64,000 nucleotides of DNA, taken from assembly GCA_030425385.1 (NCBI GenBank), contig JAUIAH010000004.1:1-64000 (forward strand). Direction: 5' to 3'. The position numbers and the translations under genes were made by a program. The notes under the pieces are model-generated. The model saw only the letters and a program-made list of their open reading frames with translations. It searched no databases and was not told the origin of the DNA. Below are positions 28,778 to 37,324 of this stretch, in pieces. This DNA is from Verrucomicrobiia bacterium (GTDB taxonomy: Bacteria; Verrucomicrobiota; Verrucomicrobiia; Verrucomicrobiales; DEV007). Within the stretch, counting starts at the first letter, position 1. Every line of letters begins with the position of its first letter.

Positions 28778-29986
28778 CTATCGGTTCATGGAAGAAGGTC
28801 TCGCGATGATGACGACGCCCAACACTCCTGCCAGACCTTCAAGCCCTCTCTGGAGCTCTCCATGCTGCTCCGTTCGAGCTCCGTCATCCCAGATCACGGG
28901 GACAATGGTATTGTATGGAGATTCGTCTCTAAGGTAGAGAGAATGATCGGCGGCAATCTCTTCGATGAGTTTTGAAGTCCTTGCTCCGGGGTACCAGAAT
29001 TTCACCTCGATAACTGTTCGCAGACCAGGAAGACAGAGGTCGGCTCTCGGCTGGAGCTGACCAGTACGAGGCAGGTAAGTCTCCTCTTCGAGGTCGGGGA
29101 ACACTGGCTTCAGCACAGCCCAAAGAAAGCTTTGGAAGTGATACTCGTTCTGTAAGTCCCAGATTTGAGGTGAAGCCCATTCATGTTTGTTCCGAGTCTT
29201 GGATTCCCACGGCCATCTGAGAAACGAATCAGTCGCCCGGTTCAAACATGTAAGCAGCTGTTCCTTGGTCGGTGCTATGAGATCGACAGTAGCTAGCCGC
29301 TGACGCAAATATGATAATGCCGCGAGCCTAACCAAGCTCCTATTCAAATCATTCGCGCAGTCCTCGGTCAAAAGCACCAACGCCCAGACGCCCGAGATGT
29401 TAATCAGATCAGCGCCGACCAGCCCGCGCGAAAAAACTGCCGCTTCAACATCCGCAGCTCCGTCACAACACCGCCACGGTTCATCGTGGAGAAGCGATGC
29501 GATTAATCCGGCGACACTAGCATAAGTGTCGCCAGATTGTCCAATCTCGGCCACAGCAACGACTACACCTTTTAGCCATTCTACGAACGGTTCTCTCTCG
29601 TTCGATTCAAGCGAGACGAAACCAACGGCGATCCCCAGAAGACTAGCCCAGTCTACGAGCAGTCCTGATGGGATCCCCTCTACCACGTAGTTCGATCTGC
29701 CTCGGAGCCAATCAAGCCCTGCTATGAAGTCAGAGCGTTCATTCGCTTCCCCCTCGCCGTATCCCAGCCAAAACCCCATAGCTGCGATGTCTTGGTGCCT
29801 CCGGGACGCTCCGCTTGCAGCAAAGGACGCTTTCCGTCCTGTTCTGACACAGGTCTCTGGGAAAACAGCCAATCCAAGCCACTTGGAAAAAGCGATCGTC
29901 AGGACGCAAGGCTTTGTCTCGCGCCCCAACTGTCGAAGATGCCAGCGACGGGCGTCTTCAGCGAACATCTGGCTGTCACCATTCAT
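28778..29986 (-). CDS. PD-(D/E)XK nuclease coupled to Argonaute (bAgaN-like effector)
   Basis: A 402-aa protein. I start it at the ATG 29986, whose ATGA overlaps the Argonaute stop, because this gives translational coupling; the frame is open further upstream, inside the Argonaute gene. A PD-(D/E)XK nuclease core is visible near the C-terminus: PRADLCLPGL with Asp316, then TVIEVKFW with Glu327 and Lys329, followed by a helix that would support the active site. The N-terminal 300 residues are unrecognised. Catalytically dead long-B Argonautes are known to be paired with effectors, including nucleases of this fold (bAgaN), that degrade DNA after guide-directed detection and cause abortive infection. 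This pair fits that scheme. Assignment to that exact family is inference. Confidence 0.8.
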   Translation of the reverse strand: MNGDSQMFAEDARRWHLRQLGRETKPCVLTIAFSKWLGLAVFPETCVRTGRKASFAASGASRRHQDIAAMGFWLGYGEGEANERSDFIAGLDWLRGRSNYVVEGIPSGLLVDWASLLGIAVGFVSLESNEREPFVEWLKGVVVAVAEIGQSGDTYASVAGLIASLLHDEPWRCCDGAADVEAAVFSRGLVGADLINISGVWALVLLTEDCANDLNRSLVRLAALSYLRQRLATVDLIAPTKEQLLTCLNRATDSFLRWPWESKTRNKHEWASPQIWDLQNEYHFQSFLWAVLKPVFPDLEEETYLPRTGQLQPRADLCLPGLRTVIEVKFWYPGARTSKLIEEIAADHSLYLRDESPYNTIVPVIWDDGARTEQHGELQRGLEGLAGVLGVVIIARPSSMNR

Positions 29987-32298
29987 AGAAACCAACGGAG
30001 ACGATTCATCTTTCCAACGAGAGCGTCGGGGTTCCACTTTGGCAATGTCTCTAACCTTCCTAACAATCGAGCAATCAGTTGGGAGTAAAGAATTGTCACC
30101 GGCATCGATGCCCCAGAAAAGCCCCGCCAAGAGTGACAGCTGAAAGCATAAACCTGACGGGTAAGATAGTGGAGGTCTCGGAACGCCGATCCTCGGTGCA
30201 GTCTCAGAATCAGGGGAGACGGTAGGCCGTCTGTCGCTCGCTTCACTTCCTTGGGCCCCGTCAGCACCAGGAGCGACTCTGACGCGTTCAAGGTGAGATA
30301 CTGACCCCGACTTGGAGCGTAGACACCCTTTTTAGCCTTTGCCTCCCAGTCGAATGCCCCATCCTGACCTTGGTCGAATACTGTGAGTGGTTGGTCGTGT
30401 GCCACGTGGATGAAGGCAATCTCAACTTGAAAGTCTGTCAGGTGTTGAGCAACGGCAAGAGCCGCGTCCGCTGTCTCCCGGTCTCTTAAAGGTTTGAATG
30501 AATGAAAGACTAAACGAACCTCTTCATTCTTCTGCCAGTTTAGCCTAGTGCGGGCTTCGTCAACGCTCGCGATGAGCATGTCCATCAAGGCTTGACCGTA
30601 GTCCTCGAAAGCAACTGCCCTCGACAAGTTTCCAAGCAAGTACTGCCCTTCATTGGTGAACATGGTCGTTATGCCAACGACGCGTTGCGCCTCGCCCAGT
30701 CGAGAATCTCGGATCGTCGCGCTTCCGATCCCAATCACAAGCTCGTGGGCGTAAGGCTTTGTCACCTGTAGAACCCATGGAACACCTCCAATTTTGGCGT
30801 AGCTGGCGAGAGCCATGTCGCTCAGCGCAAACTGCCGGTTGGTTTCGTTATACCGCATGGTTCCTGTTTCAAACACCTGCACCGGAGTTTGCTGGGACAA
30901 GAACGCCGCTTTGCAGACCAGATAGGGATTCTCCTCCCCTCTGAAGTCATGGCTCGACTCGTCCAATTGAACGATGGCCAGATCCCATTGCCCTGCCTCA
31001 AGCGCTTTCATCGCTGCACGATGGTATGCCTTTGCCGACCGGTTCTCCGTCGGGAAACATCTCCATTCCGGGGACTTAAGGCGATAGAGTTCAGTGAAAC
31101 CTTTTGGGAAGTAGTTCTTATCCGAAGTCGAATCGGCACCGTTGAAGAACTGTTGAAGGAATTGCTCAACCTCGCCGCGACGTTGACTTTCACAAAGCAC
31201 GCAGATCCGCGGCTTCATCGGTGTTTGAGTTGCTTGGTTGAACGGCCCGTGGTTTCGCAGCCCCGAATTTGCATACTTTTCGGCGCGCTTGTTGCCTGCG
31301 GGGTCAAAGACATACAGTGTCGGTGGGCAGTTCTCGACAGCAGGGAAAATCGAGGAAGTCGATTCGCCTAACATCTCACCGACCTCAAAGGAGACGCCAG
31401 GTAGAACCTCTAATGGCTTTGAGCGGATCGCCTCGAACGTCTGTTCTACCCGAGCGAACTTGTCCTTCCCTCCAGCAAGTGTGCTTTGCCTCAGCTCTAC
31501 TCGCTGGCGTACTGACTCGCCCACCGACCCGAAAACCGTCTCCAAGACACAGCGCCATGCATCGAATTTCGCTTCTAGCTCGACCTCCCGAGCAGGCATG
31601 CGTTCACAGCCATCCCGGCAATCGGTCAGGATCAGGTCATCCCCATCGACATCTACGACACGCCCACACAGCCGGAGCTTTGGCTCAAACCTTGGATCAT
31701 CACCACGAAATTCCTTGGAGACATAGAATCCCCGTAAATCGAAGCCCTCGTCTAACCACTCAGCACAGTTCTTGGCGATTCTCCGACGGATGCGAGGGTT
31801 TGCAACAATGCCCACAAACGGATCAACGCGGTCGAAATTGAACACCCGGATGTCGATCTCAAGCAAAACCCGCGCCGATAGCCAATCAGGCACTTCTTGG
31901 TCGGTTGCATCACGGACGAGATCTGAAGCTTCGACGATTAGAACTTGCAACGGTTTGAAGCCGAGGAGTTGCCGGGACTTGGCCTTCCCAAACTTTGCCG
32001 TGAAGTCCTCCCGCACCAGTGCTGCGGCCATAGAGAGGTAGCTCTTTAGGTTTACAGATCCAGCCTCTCCTCCCAAGGATGGGGAGTCATCGACCAATCG
32101 CACGGCATGTATGATATCTTTCGAAGCTCTGTCAGCCTGCTCCTCTCTTCCACGCTTGAATAAATACTGCCCGCAGTAGTCACGGCGAAGAGATCGGAGA
32201 GATTCGTGGTCGAACGCTAAGACCTCGGTTTTGATGTCCACATCCGGCACTTTCACCGGCGCTACATTCATCCACAGCTGGCTCTGACTCCCGTTCAT
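29983..32298 (-). CDS. Long-B prokaryotic Argonaute, catalytically inactive
   Basis: A 771-aa Argonaute. Residues 1-360 would hold the N, L1, (short) PAZ and L2 regions. The MID domain is about 362-500, with the guide 5'-phosphate pocket suggested by Tyr459, Lys463, Gln470 and Gln474 (NPYLVCKAAFLSQQTPVQVF). The PIWI domain is 510-771, ending with DLHYLTRQVYAFSCHSWRGF and PVTILYSQLIARLLGRL. The DEDX tetrad is broken: the first Asp is replaced in VIGIGSATI (523-527) and the third lies in FHSFKPLRDRE (599-608) with no Asp after His-Ser. Such dead enzymes of the long-B group bind guide RNA and target DNA and signal to a partner. The partner nuclease begins inside this gene's stop codon. An acyl-carrier-like gene ends 32 bases upstream. 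Confidence 0.92.
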   Translation of the reverse strand: MNGSQSQLWMNVAPVKVPDVDIKTEVLAFDHESLRSLRRDYCGQYLFKRGREEQADRASKDIIHAVRLVDDSPSLGGEAGSVNLKSYLSMAAALVREDFTAKFGKAKSRQLLGFKPLQVLIVEASDLVRDATDQEVPDWLSARVLLEIDIRVFNFDRVDPFVGIVANPRIRRRIAKNCAEWLDEGFDLRGFYVSKEFRGDDPRFEPKLRLCGRVVDVDGDDLILTDCRDGCERMPAREVELEAKFDAWRCVLETVFGSVGESVRQRVELRQSTLAGGKDKFARVEQTFEAIRSKPLEVLPGVSFEVGEMLGESTSSIFPAVENCPPTLYVFDPAGNKRAEKYANSGLRNHGPFNQATQTPMKPRICVLCESQRRGEVEQFLQQFFNGADSTSDKNYFPKGFTELYRLKSPEWRCFPTENRSAKAYHRAAMKALEAGQWDLAIVQLDESSHDFRGEENPYLVCKAAFLSQQTPVQVFETGTMRYNETNRQFALSDMALASYAKIGGVPWVLQVTKPYAHELVIGIGSATIRDSRLGEAQRVVGITTMFTNEGQYLLGNLSRAVAFEDYGQALMDMLIASVDEARTRLNWQKNEEVRLVFHSFKPLRDRETADAALAVAQHLTDFQVEIAFIHVAHDQPLTVFDQGQDGAFDWEAKAKKGVYAPSRGQYLTLNASESLLVLTGPKEVKRATDGLPSPLILRLHRGSAFRDLHYLTRQVYAFSCHSWRGFSGASMPVTILYSQLIARLLGRLETLPKWNPDALVGKMNRLRWFL

Positions 32299-32330
32299 TC
32301 TACTAACCCATCATGGTTAAGTTTACTCTC

Positions 32331-32636
32331 TTACGCAGCCACCATCAAAAAAGTCTGCTTGGCCAACCTGTCAGCATCTTTCCTAGCAGATTCCAAAAAC
32401 GTCACAACCGACGAAATACAGTCGCAGTGTTGCATCCAGGCATCCGGGCAGATCTCCACACCGAATTCAAACTCGACGGCGTAGCGCAGGTCGAGAATCT
32501 GCTCGAAGCTCAAACCGAGGTCTGCGTCAAGTAGTGACTCTTGTCGAATGAGAGCTGCGGGAATCCCGGAAGCGTCTGAGAGAACCTCGGCGAGTTGAGA
32601 CGAGCAATCTGGAAGCGAAAAGGTGTTATCTTGCAT
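32331..32636 (-). CDS. Acyl-carrier-protein-like small protein lacking the DSL serine
   Basis: A 101-aa protein with the four-helix layout of an acyl carrier protein: LAEVLSDASGIPAALIRQESL, then LLDADLGLSFEQILDLRYAV and EFEFGVEICPDAWMQHC, then SVVTFLESARK. It aligns with the ACP pattern DLGLDSLDLVEL...EEFGIEI, but the Asp-Ser-Leu carrying the phosphopantetheine Ser reads Leu-Ser-Phe, so the attachment Ser is lost or displaced by one position. It lies 32 bases upstream of the Argonaute gene and downstream of brxL, separated from brxL by two hairpins. No fatty-acid or polyketide gene is nearby, so a metabolic role is unlikely; it may be a structural adaptor. The resemblance is visible; the function is unknown. 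Confidence 0.65.
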   Translation of the reverse strand: MQDNTFSLPDCSSQLAEVLSDASGIPAALIRQESLLDADLGLSFEQILDLRYAVEFEFGVEICPDAWMQHCDCISSVVTFLESARKDADRLAKQTFLMVAA

Positions 32637-32660
32637 GCCATATTGATAAGCCCTTTCTTC

Positions 32661-32676
32661 ATGCCTGTGTAGGCAT
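32661..32676. repeat. Hairpin 1 between brxL and the Argonaute module
   Basis: ATGCCT, a 4-base loop, then AGGCAT: a perfect 6-bp stem placed between the start of the acyl-carrier-like gene and the end of brxL. It forms a pair with the longer hairpin at 32692. It could be an operator for the downstream module or part of a termination region. Confidence 0.4.
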
Positions 32677-32691
32677 CTAAAGCGTCAATCC

Positions 32692-32711
32692 ACTTGACTG
32701 TCTAGTCAAGT
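32692..32711. terminator. Hairpin 2 abutting the brxL stop codon
   Basis: ACTTGACT, loop GTCT, AGTCAAGT: a perfect 8-bp stem with a 4-base loop that begins at the base right after the brxL stop (minus strand). No T-run follows in the direction of transcription, so it may be a weak terminator, an mRNA 3' end stabiliser or an operator. Its position suggests that the BREX operon ends here and the Argonaute module is separately expressed. Confidence 0.45.
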
Positions 32712-34778
32712 TTAGTCGGCTTCTGAATCTAATCGCAGGTAGGTGATCTCACAGGAGCGGGTCATCCGCTCCTCCTGGCTCATCGCGCCAAAAGAAAGGG
32801 CCTTCATGTCGTAAGGTTGAAAGAAGTCGAGACCGCGATCGAGCGTGACCTTCCAGCCGGTATCGGTTGTGATGCTTCGCGCATGGAAGCTAGGATCTGA
32901 ATCATATTCGAATGTAAAATTCACTTTTGAGCCCTGCATGGTATCGACCACTTGATTTAGGTTCTTGTCTTGTTTCTCCGGTTGTTTGGGGTCGGACTGC
33001 GTGATGAGATGCACCTCGACCTCCTCGCCATCTGGAATTCCAGAATGGATGACGTGAAGCAGCTCGAGAACATTACGCACTTGCCAGAATTGTCGAACGT
33101 AGGGATCGCGAATCGTGATCTTGGCTGCACCCTTTAGATGAGCAGCAAATAGGCGTTGATAAGAGTATCCTTTCGAATTCTCAGGGACGACCACATGTTC
33201 GCCAGCCTGGAGTTCGTCGTTTGTTTCCGTATCATCTGGGGGCGGCGCAGCGACTAGATCGACTTCGGGTTCTTCACGGTTTGAATCTTCTGCCTCTGGA
33301 CGTTTAGGAAAAGCGGCCAAACTTGGGTATTGGGCTTCCTCGGGAGTCAGTACGGTTTGGCGCTTTCCATTCTCTCTTTCACGGTAAACGAATGACTTGG
33401 GCTCGAACGTTTCATCGATACGCAAAATGTGGTCTTTAACACGCTTACGGCATTCCATGGCGAAACTCACAAGCTCGGCCATTTCCTCCTTGGTGCACTC
33501 TCCCGAAGGATGAATCAACTTCATGAGGCCTGCGAATGTCTTCATGACCCCATCGCGATCTCGTGTTGTGATGTCTGAATCGATTTGGAATTGGGTTTCG
33601 AACATGTGCCCAAAATCCTTTGCTCGAAGACTGCGAAGGATCTCGGCGAGGTAGTCGACAATCAAACCGTAGCCGTTGGTGAACAGGTCATTGCGGATAG
33701 GGCTGACTTCCCAACCAGGCGCAAAGGCGTGAATTCGGTCGAGAAAAGCAGAATCAATGTACTTGTCAGGGAGCTGCTCGAAGAAGTGGGAGTGCTTCAG
33801 CATGTAAGGCACGGACTTCTTTGTGTTTCCCATGAAGACCATTGACGCTTCTGCTCCCATCGCCTCAATCCCGCGGGAAAACGATTTATTTGCCATGTAG
33901 TTCTTCATGATGTCGACAAGGTTCTTGTCGACGCGCTTGTCTTTCCCTGCGAATTCATCGAAGCAAATACAATCCCAGTAGCCAACCAGACCGATCTTAC
34001 CCGAGGCATTGTTGACAAACAGCTTGGCCATCGTGATCTCGCCACCTGAAATCAATATACCGTGAGGCGAAAACTCGGAATATATGTGCGATTTACCCGT
34101 GCCCTTGGGCCCAAGCTCCATGAGATTGTAATTCCGTTCACAGAAGGCAACGAGGCGAATCAGTTGAAGGAGCATTCCTCGTCTGGAAAGCATTTCGGGA
34201 TTGAAGCCGATCGTCTGCATCAGAAGCCCCATCCATTCCTCGGTGGAGAATGCCGCCCGGGCTTTGAGGAACTCATCGAAATCAAAGCGCGAGACTTGTA
34301 TCGGTTTGAGAGTGTCGATGTGCCAAGGAGAATCGTCTGGATTCTCCGAAGCTTGATACACCATGTCCACGATGCACCATACCCCTCCCACAAGAAGCTT
34401 CGGGTGTTTCTTGATGTAATCAGATGAAACAGGAACTTTCTTGAGACCCAAATTCGTAAAGGTAGCCTCGTAAACACCAGCTTTGTCGTTAAGGTCGACT
34501 GCGAGCTTATCGATGACCTTGTGTCGGCCTCGCTCCTTGATATTCGAACGTATGAGCCCCGCTTGGCTGCGCTGGACAAAGTGCTTCGCGAGGATGTCGC
34601 GCACCCGATTGACGCCTTCCTCGACCAGATCCGGATCATCTGTTGCACAGTGTTGGCCTAGCAGAAACTCTAGGACATAGCTTGGAACGATCGCGTTCCC
34701 TTTTAAAGACTTTGTGAGATCCTTGCGGACAGCGAGACCGGCAAAGTGTTGATTGATCTTGGTGTCGAGGTCACTCAT
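32712..34778 (-). CDS. brxL: BREX BrxL AAA+ protein with MIT_C-like C-terminus in place of Lon
   Basis: A 688-aa protein. The N-terminal 520 residues match BrxL: DLDTKINQHFAGLAVRKDLT, the GNAIVPSYVLEFLLG segment, and an AAA+ core with Walker A GPKGTGKS (223-230), CICFDEFAGKD and GNTKKSVPYMLKHSHFFEQL. In the usual BrxL a Lon-like (S16) domain follows. Here, after an acidic Pro-rich linker, residues from about 545 read GYSYQRLFAAHLKGAAKITI, RDPYVRQFWQVRNVLELLHV and ITTDTGWKVTLDRGLDFFQP. This closely follows the MIT_C (phospholipase D-like) domain of eukaryotic MITD1, and no Ser-Lys Lon motif is seen. It begins 12 bases after pglZ. BrxL contributes to blocking phage DNA in type 1 BREX. Confidence 0.9.
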   Translation of the reverse strand: MSDLDTKINQHFAGLAVRKDLTKSLKGNAIVPSYVLEFLLGQHCATDDPDLVEEGVNRVRDILAKHFVQRSQAGLIRSNIKERGRHKVIDKLAVDLNDKAGVYEATFTNLGLKKVPVSSDYIKKHPKLLVGGVWCIVDMVYQASENPDDSPWHIDTLKPIQVSRFDFDEFLKARAAFSTEEWMGLLMQTIGFNPEMLSRRGMLLQLIRLVAFCERNYNLMELGPKGTGKSHIYSEFSPHGILISGGEITMAKLFVNNASGKIGLVGYWDCICFDEFAGKDKRVDKNLVDIMKNYMANKSFSRGIEAMGAEASMVFMGNTKKSVPYMLKHSHFFEQLPDKYIDSAFLDRIHAFAPGWEVSPIRNDLFTNGYGLIVDYLAEILRSLRAKDFGHMFETQFQIDSDITTRDRDGVMKTFAGLMKLIHPSGECTKEEMAELVSFAMECRKRVKDHILRIDETFEPKSFVYRERENGKRQTVLTPEEAQYPSLAAFPKRPEAEDSNREEPEVDLVAAPPPDDTETNDELQAGEHVVVPENSKGYSYQRLFAAHLKGAAKITIRDPYVRQFWQVRNVLELLHVIHSGIPDGEEVEVHLITQSDPKQPEKQDKNLNQVVDTMQGSKVNFTFEYDSDPSFHARSITTDTGWKVTLDRGLDFFQPYDMKALSFGAMSQEERMTRSCEITYLRLDSEAD

Positions 34779-34790
34779 ATCGTGAGGGCA

Positions 34791-37322
34791 TTAGAATTCA
34801 TCAAAATCGCTACCAAAATGGCGCACTAAGCGTGCGGACGACTCCGTGTGGGTGCGCAAGTGGCTTGTTCCAGGTATGGTCTCTTCAAGACGAAGCACCA
34901 CATCCTTGTTATTGTAGCCCTCTGCTTCGTGACCCAGTGTTAGGGTGACTTGCGTTTCCCGCTGACGAGGATCCTGATCCTTGGATAGGAAGTTGATCGT
35001 CTGTTGATCGGACAGAAGCTTGCCATCCTGACCGTAGAGCCCGAGGCGAAGTTCAATTGGCTGGATGCGTTCCACGTCGGACACCGGTTCTGTCTGATAA
35101 AGACGCACTGGTACCCGGGTCGTGGTGATTCGATGAGGAATGTGGAGAAACTCAACAGCGACTCTCCGCAGAGTTCTGTTCTTCCGATCCTTTAGCACAT
35201 TCACTTTCAAGACGGGAACGACCACTTCTTGTGGCATCGCACCTCCGTGAACAAAGCGTTTGCCTGCTCCCTGAATCGGGAGGCGTTGGATGCCCTTGAC
35301 GATTCCGATCTGCGAGTTGCCAGCAAGGCCGAGAGCACTTGCTTCATAAACCCGAATGGTCGAGTTAGATTGCAGGCCAGTCCCCATCACCCAACGCCGA
35401 CTCTTTGCTGTTATCTTTCCTTGGTTAGGGAGGGGAGGGCAGTCGGCATCATCGACATCGCTTTGCTGGAAAAGGAAGCCGTGATCTGCCGCGATCACCA
35501 TGTTAGTGCCATTGATGTTTGCGATCTTGCGGGCGATCTCCATGACCTCATCCAACGCCCTGGCGCAGGCTTCCGGCAGGTCGCCTTCCGTCATCTTGTC
35601 GTCACCGACTTTATCAATGACATTGTGCAGGATGTAGAAAAGCTCATGGTCGCGTGTGAGTGGCTGCCCTTCGGTCTTGTTCTTCAATTCCAGGAATTTG
35701 GAAGCCTGCATCACCTTCACGTTGACGTCTGTTCGAGCTGCAAGCAGCTTTTCTCGCACCCCAGTTCCTGAAGTTGCTTCACCGTCGGAAATAACGGTGT
35801 CGCCGTTGTCCGCGATCTCTAGAGTTTGGTGAGGGAAGAGGGCGGCCATTCCCAGCTTGGTGAAACCCGGTAAAATCCCCAGAGTCGCCTCAAGCTCCGC
35901 ACTGTAACGATCCTCTTTGAGGAAACGATGAAGCAATTCATGGGCGCATTCATAGCGCAAGGCATCTGAGACAATCACGAAAAGCTTTTGCCCTTTGTCA
36001 ATGAACGGAGTCACCGCGTCACTAAAGAAATCTCGCTGAGACGGAAGCCCTTGTGGAGGCCAGTTGGATTGCTGCCCGACGACGTCTTCCCAGCGGGTGG
36101 CAAGGTGGATCTGATAGTCGTTGAGGTAGCGCGCTTCGACGCGCTTAGCTGTCTCTTTGAGAAACTCTCCTTGACCAGACTTACGGCAATGCTGCTGAAA
36201 CTTCCGATAATGGTAGTCAATCCGCCACCAACGCTTGGCGTAGGCATCGAGCCCGGCGGAAATCGAGGCCATCTGCAAGTCGAGCGATTCCATTCGATCC
36301 ATGAATTCGCCCGCATGATAGAGCGCCTGATACATATCAGAGTAGTCCTCGTACCAAGTCGATCGGGAACGCCTTTCGATAATAGCTCGCCTTTCTTCAG
36401 GTTTGAGCGTCTGTTCGAGGATGCCCTTGCGAAGGTGCGACAGGATCGCCTTCTCCACATCCTCGTAAGCATCGACATCGGTCTCAATCAGTGACCGGAA
36501 ATCACTTTGCGCCACGAGAGCTTCCCGAATTCGTAGATCACTGGCGATCCGTGTCGAAAGCTCGCGGAATTTGCTCTTGAAAGCCTTACTGTCCTTCCAT
36601 CTGCTCAAGAAGACGATCGCTTGCCCGCTAAGCGATGACGAAGGTTCTGTTCCGATGGGGGCATTTCGGCGGAACACCTCGATCATGAAATCGAGCAACG
36701 TAGGCGATGCTTTGCTGTAGGAGAACTGGATCCCAATCTCCCTCCAGAAGGCACTTTCCAACCCGCAATCGTTGAACAAGAGAGCGACAGGGTCAAGGTA
36801 GTCGTCTTCCTTCAGTTCCTTCGCCAAATGTAAGATCACTGAATCGAGTGAGTCATCCTGCGAGCGAAGCAACACCGCCATCATCCGGCGGCGGATCGTG
36901 GCCTGCGAGTCATCTGCCTGCAGGCGCTTCTTGAGCGCCTCACGATTCTTCTTCGTCTGGAAAAACCGGGCATGTTCCCTCGTGAGATCCTTGAACTCCG
37001 GCGGGAGGCCGACATCGTCCAGATGCAGGGAAGCCCGGTCTGCATGAAACTCCGCATTAGACAGGAGAATATCGAGAAGCCAGTTCTCGTCGTCGTTGGG
37101 ACGGGCGGACGGAAAATAGAGTAGGAAATTCTGGTTTGGTTCGTCGCGGAGGACTCGGAATTTCACCGCTAGTTCGTCATTCTTAACTGTGACGGCTTCC
37201 ACGTCAGGAAGTGAAAGAGTCTGCAATTCATCGCCCCATTCTCCATTGGCATCGTACCAAAAGACCACCCGGTGGCGAGCGAAGTGATTGGTTAGGCTTT
37301 TCTGGATGACGGCGTGAGACAT
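34791..37322 (-). CDS. pglZ: BREX PglZ, alkaline-phosphatase superfamily protein
   Basis: An 843-aa type A PglZ, the hallmark protein of BREX. The N-terminus SLTNHFARHRVVFWYDANGE is typical. The phosphatase-fold core appears at LFVIVSDALRYECAHELLHR (first metal-site Asp) and at MVIAADHGFLFQQSDVDDAD (Asp-His). TLGILPGFTKLGMAALFPHQ lies between. I start at ATG 37322 (MSHAVIQK), 2 bases past the upstream gene stop, in preference to 37370, which lies inside that gene. The family's substrate in BREX is not settled. Its operon position just before brxL is canonical, but it is separated from pglX by four genes not normally found there. Confidence 0.95.
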   Translation of the reverse strand: MSHAVIQKSLTNHFARHRVVFWYDANGEWGDELQTLSLPDVEAVTVKNDELAVKFRVLRDEPNQNFLLYFPSARPNDDENWLLDILLSNAEFHADRASLHLDDVGLPPEFKDLTREHARFFQTKKNREALKKRLQADDSQATIRRRMMAVLLRSQDDSLDSVILHLAKELKEDDYLDPVALLFNDCGLESAFWREIGIQFSYSKASPTLLDFMIEVFRRNAPIGTEPSSSLSGQAIVFLSRWKDSKAFKSKFRELSTRIASDLRIREALVAQSDFRSLIETDVDAYEDVEKAILSHLRKGILEQTLKPEERRAIIERRSRSTWYEDYSDMYQALYHAGEFMDRMESLDLQMASISAGLDAYAKRWWRIDYHYRKFQQHCRKSGQGEFLKETAKRVEARYLNDYQIHLATRWEDVVGQQSNWPPQGLPSQRDFFSDAVTPFIDKGQKLFVIVSDALRYECAHELLHRFLKEDRYSAELEATLGILPGFTKLGMAALFPHQTLEIADNGDTVISDGEATSGTGVREKLLAARTDVNVKVMQASKFLELKNKTEGQPLTRDHELFYILHNVIDKVGDDKMTEGDLPEACARALDEVMEIARKIANINGTNMVIAADHGFLFQQSDVDDADCPPLPNQGKITAKSRRWVMGTGLQSNSTIRVYEASALGLAGNSQIGIVKGIQRLPIQGAGKRFVHGGAMPQEVVVPVLKVNVLKDRKNRTLRRVAVEFLHIPHRITTTRVPVRLYQTEPVSDVERIQPIELRLGLYGQDGKLLSDQQTINFLSKDQDPRQRETQVTLTLGHEAEGYNNKDVVLRLEETIPGTSHLRTHTESSARLVRHFGSDFDEF

Positions 37323-37324
37323 GG

